A stretch of 5,012 nucleotides of DNA from Thalassospiraceae bacterium (GTDB lineage: Bacteria > Pseudomonadota > Alphaproteobacteria > Rhodospirillales > Magnetovibrionaceae). Where the stretch lies: NCBI GenBank assembly GCA_030638205.1, contig DAOWFB010000165.1, forward strand, positions 1 through 5,012. Reading direction: 5' to 3'. The position numbers were made by a program, and so were the translations under genes. This document shows, one piece after another, positions 1-5,012 of this stretch (positions are counted from its first letter, which is position 1; each line of letters starts with the position of its first letter). Below the pieces are notes generated by a model, which did not search any database, was not told where the DNA came from, and was given only the letters and a program-made list of their open reading frames with translations.

Positions 1-1754
1 TAAGCAACTGGGTTGAATACGGTGTTTCCTATTACAAAGATAATCCCGACAGGCAAAAAGATTATTTTTCACTGCAATCTGCTGATAGCCGCGCGGTTAT
101 GCAGCGCGAACGCCATGGAACGCTTTTTGCCGATGTGGAAAGGCGCTTGGGATTATATATGCACGCTCTGTGGAAAAAGAAAGAACACTTTGTTCCTTAT
201 TCCACCGGGTTTGATGAACTTAGAAAACAGCAACCGTATTTTGATGAGCTGGGAATAAGGGTTCCCGATGTTTTTGATGACAGGGATGGTGTAACCGGGT
301 TTTGCCGCTATCTTGCCATGTTAGCACACATGGCGGCGCACCAGCGTTGGTCCGAGGCCATATTCGCCGATAACTTTAGTCCGTTTCAACGTTTGGCGGT
401 TGAATTTTTTGAAGACAGCCGGGTTGAGTTCCTAACCATGCGTGAATACCCCGGACTTCGCCGCATATGGAAAAAGCTGCACCCAAAACCGGTTGAGGGA
501 GCGTGTAGCCCGGAAACCCAATCATGTGTGCGTCACCGCTTATCAATGTTTTCCTACGCGGTGTTAGATGCTGAACACGGTTACAAAGACACCGATATAA
601 ATGAATTTGTTAAAAAATTTCATGAATTAATGGATGGCAACGAAAGCACCACTCAAGAAATAGCCAGTCTAGCATCATCCTTTGTTGCCCGAACCCGGCG
701 GCAGGAAGACCAATCAGCCGATGTGTATTTTACCGATACGGAAATTGATTATCGTGATGATAACCGTCACATATGGAAATATTATGAGCTTGGCGACGAA
801 GAGGAAATGTTCGACCAAAAAGATAAAACCGCGTCAGAAAACGAAGAGCAAAACAAGGGTTTGCCGCCAAGGCATTATCCGGAGTGGGATTATCAAACAA
901 AAACTTATCGCCCCGATTGGGTAAGTGTTTACGAAAGCTTGCATCCATCGGGTGATGCGTCATTTATTGACAAGCTGCTGCAGAAAAATTCTGCTCTGGC
1001 TAAGCGCATTAAACAGTTATTGGATTTGCTTAAACCACAACAGCATGTTCGCGTCAGGTATCAGGAAGATGGTTCGGAGCTTGATCTAGATGTTGCCATA
1101 AAATCATTGATTGACTTTAAAAGCGGATCAACCCCGGACCCAAGAATAAACATGAGCCATCGTCATGATGGTCGCGATATTGCGGTAATGTTACTTTTAG
1201 ATTTATCGCAATCGGTTGGCGATACACCGGAAGGCTCAAGCCAAAGTATTTTAGAGCTAAGCCAAGAGGCGGTTGCAATTTTAGGCTGGGCCATAGAAAG
1301 ACTGGGTGATGAATTTGCCATAGCTGGATTTTCATCCAACACCCGTCACGAAGTTCGCTACCAACACATAAAAGGCTACAACGAAGATTGGGATGATGGC
1401 GTTAAATCTCGTTTGGCGGCAATGGAGGCGGGGTATTCAACCCGAATGGGGGCAGCCCTTCGTCATGCCGGGCACTATCTAAAAGCACGCAAAGCAGAAA
1501 AGAAATTATTGCTGGTTTTGAGTGATGGCGAGCCTTCGGATATAGATGTTAGCGACGATAGGGTGCTCATAGAAGATACCCGCAAGGCGGTGCAGGAACT
1601 TGACCGCGATAATATTTATACATTTTGCATAACCCTTGATGCAGATGCCGATGATTATGTGGGTGATATTTTTGGGCGACGCTTTGGTGTTGTGGATAAG
1701 GTTGAGCGGCTACCGGAAAAGCTTCTTCAGATGTTTGTATCTATTACCAAATAA
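1..1754 (+). CDS. cbbO: CbbO-like von Willebrand A domain protein, Rubisco activase subunit (5'-truncated by window)
   Basis: CbbO works with the MoxR-type AAA+ ATPase CbbQ to remove inhibitory sugar phosphates from Rubisco in the cytoplasm; CbbO is the adaptor that contacts Rubisco. The frame is open from base 3 to the TAA at 1752-1754, so 583 C-terminal residues are visible and the ATG at 99 is internal, not the start. Visible parts, numbered from base 3: a helical CbbO/NorD region with FEDSRVE at about 136-142 and RIWKKLHPKP just after; an acidic linker near 261-286; the family-typical YPEWDY...YRPDW stretch at about 292-306; and a C-terminal VWA domain with a complete MIDAS metal site (D400-L-S402-Q-S404, T480 in STRMGAA, D508 in LSDGEP). 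It ends in the family-like LPEKLLQMFVSITK. NorD of nitric oxide reductase clusters is the main alternative, since both share this architecture. The rpe neighbour favours CbbO. The partner cbbQ and Rubisco genes would lie upstream, outside the window. Confidence 0.8.
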   Translation, partial: SNWVEYGVSYYKDNPDRQKDYFSLQSADSRAVMQRERHGTLFADVERRLGLYMHALWKKKEHFVPYSTGFDELRKQQPYFDELGIRVPDVFDDRDGVTGFCRYLAMLAHMAAHQRWSEAIFADNFSPFQRLAVEFFEDSRVEFLTMREYPGLRRIWKKLHPKPVEGACSPETQSCVRHRLSMFSYAVLDAEHGYKDTDINEFVKKFHELMDGNESTTQEIASLASSFVARTRRQEDQSADVYFTDTEIDYRDDNRHIWKYYELGDEEEMFDQKDKTASENEEQNKGLPPRHYPEWDYQTKTYRPDWVSVYESLHPSGDASFIDKLLQKNSALAKRIKQLLDLLKPQQHVRVRYQEDGSELDLDVAIKSLIDFKSGSTPDPRINMSHRHDGRDIAVMLLLDLSQSVGDTPEGSSQSILELSQEAVAILGWAIERLGDEFAIAGFSSNTRHEVRYQHIKGYNEDWDDGVKSRLAAMEAGYSTRMGAALRHAGHYLKARKAEKKLLLVLSDGEPSDIDVSDDRVLIEDTRKAVQELDRDNIYTFCITLDADADDYVGDIFGRRFGVVDKVERLPEKLLQMFVSITK

Positions 1755-1857
1755 ATTAAATTATGTAAAAACAATAACTTGAATGGACAAACAATAAGCA
1801 TTTATTATATGAATCATTAGAATAAATCAGTTTGTTTATGGGCAATCTAACGGTATA
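1755..1857. other. AT-rich intergenic stretch, no gene seen
   Basis: This is the first part of the 336-base gap between cbbO and rpe. It is strongly AT-rich and holds only very short open frames without ribosome binding sites. I see no convincing intrinsic terminator directly after cbbO, so cbbO transcripts may run on to the terminator at 1950-1980. The 9-mer AAACAATAA occurs twice, at 1769-1777 and 1789-1797, exactly 20 bases apart. That could be chance in such sequence. Confidence 0.6.
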
Positions 1858-1884
1858 TTGACATCTGAAATGTGTAAATAGCAT
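1858..1884 (+). promoter_or_regulatory. Possible sigma-70 promoter for the structured RNA
   Basis: A perfect -35 hexamer TTGACA is at 1858-1863. The -10 element is unclear: TAGCAT at 1879-1884 gives a 15-base spacer, and GCATAC at 1881-1886 gives 17 bases but a poor match. Either choice would start transcription near 1890-1893, which would remove the first few bases of the long stem that begins at 1885. The promoter is therefore plausible but not settled. The alternative is that the RNA element lies in a longer transcript coming from cbbO. Confidence 0.35.
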
Positions 1885-1980
1885 ACGGGAGGTTTGGCTG
1901 CCGAGTAAACCTGGGGAGGTCCGCTCGCACTAATCCAAAACTCCCGTCGGACCCCTGCCCGCAAGGGCGGGGGTCTTTTT
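1885..1980 (+). ncRNA. Candidate structured small RNA (or transcribed leader) with intrinsic terminator
   Basis: Three nested helices are visible. The outer stem pairs 1885-1891 (ACGGGAG) with 1941-1947 (CTCCCGT), then after one G/A mismatch 1893-1897 (TTTGG) with 1935-1939 (CCAAA). A middle helix pairs CGAG 1902-1905 with CTCG 1924-1927. An apical hairpin pairs ACCT 1909-1912 with AGGT 1917-1920 around a GGGG loop. The intrinsic terminator follows directly. It contains no SRP RNA signature (no GGAA tetraloop with the flanking conserved bases), no tmRNA or RNase P hallmarks, and I do not recognise a riboswitch family. The G-rich segments GGGAGG and GGGGAGG resemble Shine-Dalgarno sequence and could pair with C/U-rich targets or be bound by a GGA-recognising protein such as CsrA; that is speculation. 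Because rpe has its own promoter downstream, an independent sRNA is more likely than a leader of rpe. Confidence 0.55.
1950..1980 (+). terminator. Strong Rho-independent terminator
   Basis: Bases 1950-1960 pair with 1965-1975 over 11 base pairs, with a single T-G wobble at 1956/1969. They enclose a GCAA (GNRA) tetraloop and are followed by five T residues at 1976-1980. There is no matching T-run on the other side, so it works only for + strand transcripts. It ends the structured RNA and any read-through from cbbO, separating both from the rpe unit. Confidence 0.92.
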
Positions 1981-2021
1981 AAATGGCGATAGATTCAGCT
2001 GTCTGAACTATTGGATTGGCA

Positions 2022-2049
2022 TTGCACAACTATTGCCGCAAGGTATAAT
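2022..2049 (+). promoter_or_regulatory. Promoter of the rpe - transporter - Usp unit
   Basis: TTGCAC (2022-2027) and a perfect TATAAT (2044-2049) are separated by 16 bases, a good sigma-70 arrangement. Transcription would begin near 2056, leaving a leader of about 35 bases before rpe. It lies about 40 bases after the strong terminator at 1950-1980, so rpe can be expressed independently of cbbO. I see no clear CbbR-type palindrome overlapping it. Confidence 0.75.
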
Positions 2050-2090
2050 TAGAATTACATCATATAGCAAAATCATCTCCGGAGAACAAA

Positions 2091-2750
2091 ATGACAGACA
2101 GCGTTAAAATTGCCCCCAGCATCTTATCTGCCGATTTCGCCCGTCTTGGCGAAGAGGTCAAAGCGGTTGATGAGGCTGGAGCCGATTGGATTCATATTGA
2201 TGTTATGGATGGTCACTTTGTTCCCAATCTTACCTTTGGCCCGCCGGTTATTTCATGTATTCGTTCGTGGACAGAAAAATTCTTTGATGTGCATCTAATG
2301 ATTGACCCCGCTGGCCCGTTTCTGGAAGATTATGCCAAAGCTGGTGCCGATCAAATTGTGGTTCACGCCGAAGCCGACAAACATCTCGATCGTTCAATTC
2401 AGGTTATTAAGGGTTTGGGTAAAAAAGCGGGCGTATCGCTTAACCCATCTACCCCGGTTAATGTTTTGGAAAATGTATTAGACCAACTGGATATGGTTTT
2501 AATAATGAGCGTTAACCCCGGTTTTGGCGGGCAGAGCTTTATTCCAGCGGCACTAAATAAAATAAGTGCGGTTAAAGAAATGATTAATGGGCGCCCCATA
2601 GACATTCAGGTTGATGGCGGCGTTAATGCCGATACTGCAAAATCCGTTGTTGATGCCGGGGCAACATGTTTGGTCGCGGGCAGCGCAGTATTTAAAGGTG
2701 ACGATTATGTGGCAACGATCAAGGCGATTCGCGACGCATATTCGTCCTAA
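2091..2750 (+). CDS. rpe: Ribulose-phosphate 3-epimerase
   Basis: This cytoplasmic TIM-barrel metalloenzyme interconverts ribulose 5-phosphate and xylulose 5-phosphate in the pentose phosphate pathway and the regenerative phase of the Calvin cycle. The protein has 219 residues, the usual full length. Family signatures are all present: APSILSADF at 8-16; the first signature IHIDVMDGHFVPNLT at 34-48; VHLM at 67-70; NPGFGGQ at 142-148; IQVDGGVN at 172-179 and GSAVF at 197-201 near the phosphate site. The metal ligands H35, D37, H68 and D175 are intact, and D37 and D175 are the expected acid/base pair. The ATG at 2091 is supported by CCGGAG at 2079-2084, six bases upstream. It has its own promoter and is followed after 17 bases by the transporter. 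Beside a CbbO-like gene it could be the Calvin-cycle copy (cbbE), but the sequence cannot tell that from a housekeeping rpe. Confidence 0.96.
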   Translation: MTDSVKIAPSILSADFARLGEEVKAVDEAGADWIHIDVMDGHFVPNLTFGPPVISCIRSWTEKFFDVHLMIDPAGPFLEDYAKAGADQIVVHAEADKHLDRSIQVIKGLGKKAGVSLNPSTPVNVLENVLDQLDMVLIMSVNPGFGGQSFIPAALNKISAVKEMINGRPIDIQVDGGVNADTAKSVVDAGATCLVAGSAVFKGDDYVATIKAIRDAYSS

Positions 2751-2767
2751 GCCCAGGTTTTATTGCA

Positions 2768-4306
2768 ATGATAAAAAGGTTAGGAAACGTAGGTAAAATA
2801 ACCAAGGTTCCCCGCGCCATTTCAAGGGCGGTTCCTGGAACCATCGGTAAGGCTGTGCCGCGCGTATTAAAGAAGCGAAGCAGCTACCTTTATTTTTGGC
2901 AAAAAAGATGGTTTTTCATTGCCATGGCCGTTGGCTGGGCGCTTCTTTCCATGCCCGTGCCAGATGGCCTGACCCAGCAGGGGATGATTATCCTGACCAT
3001 GAGCGTGGTTGCCACCATTTTGTTTGTAACCGAGCCCGTTCCGCTACCAACCGTCGCCTTGATGATTATTGTCGGGCAGGTTTTGCTGATGGGAATTGAT
3101 TCCAAAGAGGTGGCAAAATCTATGATGAGCGATTCCGTTTTGTTCATTATGGGATCATTAATGTTGGCGGTTGCGGTGGTTAAACAAAAATTAGATACCC
3201 GCATTGCATGGCTTTTGGTGCGCGTTACCGGAACATCAACCGCGCGTATAGCATTTGGCATTTCGGTAGTTTCGGGGCTGCTTGCATCGTTTATTGGCGA
3301 ACACACCGTTGCGGCAATGATGTTGCCGGTCGGCATTACAATCATACAGCTGACCTCGGATGATCCAAAAAAGGTTCGTAATCTGGCGGCGGTATTGCTG
3401 TTTTCAATTTCGTATGGTTGCTCAGTTGCCGGTATTGGTACGCCGTCCGGTGGTGCCAGAAACGCCATCATGATTGGTTATTGGAAAGAATTTTTCTACG
3501 ACCCAACCAATCCTGAAACGTTTATGTTTTTAATCGATTACGTGCATTGGATGATGTACGCATATCCGATGTTTTTAATTCAGCTTCCGTTTGTAACAAT
3601 GATATTGCTGATTACCTTCAAGCCCGAATACAAAGACCTGTCACGCGCCATTGTTAAGCTTCGCCACAAGGTAGAAGAACAGGGCAAAATGAAAATAAGC
3701 GACTGGTCGGCAATAGCTATATTCTTCCTTACTTTGTTAGGTTGGATCTTTGCATCTTCTGATTTTGGCATGGGAACAATCGCCCTATTAGGGGCCATCG
3801 CCTTTTTGGTGGCGGGGCTGGTCAAGTGGCCAGACATTAATTCTGGTGTTAACTGGGGCGTTGTATTGCTTTATGGTGCGGCCATTTCGCTGGGCCTGCA
3901 AATGATGGAAACAGGTGCCGCCATATGGATTGCCGAACATTTCTTGGCGTTGCTGGCTCCTCTTGGTGCCGATAGTGGCATTGGGTTATGGGCGGCTGTT
4001 TCAGCCCTGACAACACTGGTTACTAATACAATGTCCAACGGTGCGGCGGTGGCGGTGCTGGGGCCGATTGTGCTTAAATTGGCCGTTGCGGCAAATGAAA
4101 GCCCAATTGTTATTGGTTATATAACGGCCATTTCATCAGCCTTTGCTTACCTGACCGTGGTGGGAACACCCGCCAGCACCATTGTTTATGCTTCGGGTTA
4201 TCTCAAAACCACCGATTTCTTAAAAGTTGGGTGGAAAATGGCAATCATATCAACCATTCTAATGTTATTGGGGGCTTCTGTTTATTGGCCCCTGATTGGT
4301 GTTTAA
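2768..4306 (+). CDS. DASS/SLC13-family anion transporter with altered SNT motifs
   Basis: This is a 512-residue inner-membrane protein of the divalent anion:Na+ symporter family (dicarboxylates, citrate, sulfate), with about 11-14 hydrophobic segments from residue 48 to the C-terminus. Family features: TEPVPLPTVAL in the first third; GIGTPSGG at 222-229; VNWGVVLLYGAAISLG in the second half; and VVGTPASTIVYASGYL near 464-477. The two-repeat inverted layout is recognisable. The Na+/substrate SNT motifs are not canonical: the first reads G177-E-H-T before VAAMMLP, and the second reads S423-N-G425. A basic extension of about 45 residues precedes the first membrane segment and carries three imperfect copies of an 8-residue unit (see findings). 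The start at 2768 has only a weak AGG upstream (2755-2757 region), so translation may be coupled to rpe, whose stop is 17 bases away. Substrate is unknown; a carboxylate, sulfate or inorganic carbon are all possible. Family assignment is firm, function is not. Confidence 0.88.
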   Translation: MIKRLGNVGKITKVPRAISRAVPGTIGKAVPRVLKKRSSYLYFWQKRWFFIAMAVGWALLSMPVPDGLTQQGMIILTMSVVATILFVTEPVPLPTVALMIIVGQVLLMGIDSKEVAKSMMSDSVLFIMGSLMLAVAVVKQKLDTRIAWLLVRVTGTSTARIAFGISVVSGLLASFIGEHTVAAMMLPVGITIIQLTSDDPKKVRNLAAVLLFSISYGCSVAGIGTPSGGARNAIMIGYWKEFFYDPTNPETFMFLIDYVHWMMYAYPMFLIQLPFVTMILLITFKPEYKDLSRAIVKLRHKVEEQGKMKISDWSAIAIFFLTLLGWIFASSDFGMGTIALLGAIAFLVAGLVKWPDINSGVNWGVVLLYGAAISLGLQMMETGAAIWIAEHFLALLAPLGADSGIGLWAAVSALTTLVTNTMSNGAAVAVLGPIVLKLAVAANESPIVIGYITAISSAFAYLTVVGTPASTIVYASGYLKTTDFLKVGWKMAIISTILMLLGASVYWPLIGV

Positions 4307-4321
4307 TTTTAACAATCAGTT

Positions 4322-4325
4322 GGAG
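4322..4325 (+). promoter_or_regulatory. Ribosome binding site setting the start of the Usp gene
   Basis: GGAG lies eight bases before the ATG at 4334. This supports that start over the ORF's later methionines and over any start within the transporter gene. No promoter or terminator is seen in the 27-base gap, so the Usp gene is probably cotranscribed with the transporter. Confidence 0.7.
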
Positions 4326-4333
4326 CCAGCCTT

Positions 4334-5012
4334 ATGAATGACGAGACAAGCACAAATCAGAGCGAGAATGACGAAAATCGTTTTCGTATTTTGGTGTGCA
4401 TTGATGGCTCTGACGAATCTTATCGCGGCCTCAACTATGCGGCAAAATTAGGCGGCGGCATTGATGCCGATATTGTATTGCTTTACGTGCGCCCAATTGA
4501 TCAGGGTCTTCGTTCTGGTGGGCTGCAGGTGGATGTTGCGCGTTCAAACTTGCTCGATTGGGGGATTGAGCTTCCCGGTATTAAATACCTTAAAAAAGGA
4601 CGCGACCTTTTAGTTGAAAAGGGCATTCTGGGTGAAGACTGGGAAGAGCAGCATTTTCATTCAGATGTTTCCGGCACCACGTTAGGCGATAATAAAATTG
4701 ATTATATTTCCAAAAATGGAAACAAGGTCGTGCTTAAATTAAAAGTTGCAAGCGATATTGCATCGGGCGTTCTTGACCAATGGGAAATTGGTAAATACGA
4801 CCTGATAATAGTTGGCGCATCCAGTCGCTGGAAAGGCGGATTCAAAAGCTTTTGGGACCCGGCAGTAGCAGAAAAAATTGTCGTTCATGCACCATGCTCG
4901 GTTATTATTGCACGCGACCTAGAGGTGGGTAACGGGCACCTTATCTGCACCGATGGTTCCGAAGCGGCCATGCACACGGTGCGTAGCGATGCTTATTTGG
5001 CCAGCCGTTGTA
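4334..5012 (+). CDS. Universal stress protein, tandem-domain type (3'-truncated by window)
   Basis: The frame is open from 4334 to the window end, giving 226 residues without a stop. After a polar, acidic N-terminal tail (1-15), a Usp domain begins with the family strand RILVCIDGSDES (18-29), continues with DIVLLYVRP (46-54) and YDLIIVGAS (155-163), and closes with AEKIVVHAPCSVIIAR (179-194). A second Usp domain seems to start at about 200 with HLICTDGSEAAMHTV (202-216). Domain 1 is odd in two ways. There is an extra segment of roughly 30 residues (about 100-131) before the strand VVLKLKVAS. The ATP-binding signature G-x2-G-x9-G-S/T is broken, with P176-A177 where G-S normally sits and two extra residues in the loop. 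Canonical ATP binding by domain 1 is therefore doubtful. Usp proteins encoded beside transporters can regulate them (TeaD with the TeaABC ectoine carrier is the known case); a similar role with the upstream DASS carrier is inference. Confidence 0.85.
   Translation, partial: MNDETSTNQSENDENRFRILVCIDGSDESYRGLNYAAKLGGGIDADIVLLYVRPIDQGLRSGGLQVDVARSNLLDWGIELPGIKYLKKGRDLLVEKGILGEDWEEQHFHSDVSGTTLGDNKIDYISKNGNKVVLKLKVASDIASGVLDQWEIGKYDLIIVGASSRWKGGFKSFWDPAVAEKIVVHAPCSVIIARDLEVGNGHLICTDGSEAAMHTVRSDAYLASRC

Noticed and set aside
99..101. ATG at 99 as the start of the VWA gene
   Set aside because: The same frame stays open to base 3 and the upstream residues continue the CbbO/NorD helical region. No Shine-Dalgarno sequence precedes this ATG. 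The gene starts outside the window.
13..258. An 81-codon + strand frame at the window start
   Set aside because: It overlaps the cbbO-like frame, which is open from base 3 and gives clear family sequence. The overlapping frame gives no recognisable protein.
1820..1880. Tiny ORFs in the cbbO-rpe gap, such as the one starting at the ATG near 1839
   Set aside because: They are only a few codons long, have no ribosome binding site and fall in AT-rich or structured RNA sequence.
1885..1947. Signal recognition particle RNA (ffs) in the intergenic region
   Set aside because: The AACCTGGGGAGGTCCG stretch faintly resembles the SRP core, but the GGAA tetraloop and the conserved A/G-rich internal loop are missing.
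1950..1975. Bidirectional terminator
   Set aside because: The hairpin is flanked by T residues only on the + strand 3' side; the reverse strand lacks a U-tract.
2890..3471. A 193-codon open frame on the - strand
   Set aside because: It lies wholly antisense to the well-supported DASS transporter, its product has no recognisable domain, and it lacks a convincing ribosome binding site. It is a shadow of the + strand coding bias.

Overview
The window reads as a piece of a proteobacterial chromosome from an organism that probably fixes CO2 by the Calvin cycle. The evidence is a CbbO-type von Willebrand A protein, a component of the CbbQ/CbbO Rubisco activase, lying next to ribulose-phosphate 3-epimerase, which regenerates ribulose 5-phosphate. 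Base composition is moderate (by eye slightly under half G+C) and the proteins look alpha- or gammaproteobacterial. I cannot fix class or genus from the sequence alone. All genes are on the + strand.

Layout: (1) 1-1754 is the 3' part of a cbbO-like gene, whose start lies outside the window. (2) 1755-2090 is a 336-base intergenic region. Its first ~100 bases are AT-rich and carry no gene. It then has a TTGACA box, a compact G-rich structured RNA of about 90-95 nt ending in a very strong intrinsic terminator (1950-1980), and a separate near-consensus promoter (TTGCAC-16-TATAAT, 2022-2049) for the next gene. (3) 2091-2750 is rpe. (4) 2768-4306, 17 bases after rpe, is a 512-residue membrane transporter of the DASS/SLC13 family. 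It has an unusual basic N-terminus and altered SNT ion-binding motifs. (5) 4334-5012, 27 bases further on, is the first 226 codons of a tandem universal stress protein that runs off the window.

The last three genes look like one transcription unit (rpe - transporter - Usp) started from the 2022-2049 promoter and insulated from cbbO by the terminator. A working model, which is inference, is a carbon-fixation neighbourhood: Rubisco maintenance (CbbO), RuBP regeneration (Rpe), and an anion carrier with a dedicated Usp-type partner that could supply or export an anion tied to autotrophy. The transporter's substrate cannot be read from the sequence.

The points most worth a second look are the structured RNA between cbbO and rpe, and the non-canonical transporter with its Usp partner. 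Nothing here is clearly a new defence or mobile system: I see no insertion sequence, CRISPR array, tRNA or rRNA.
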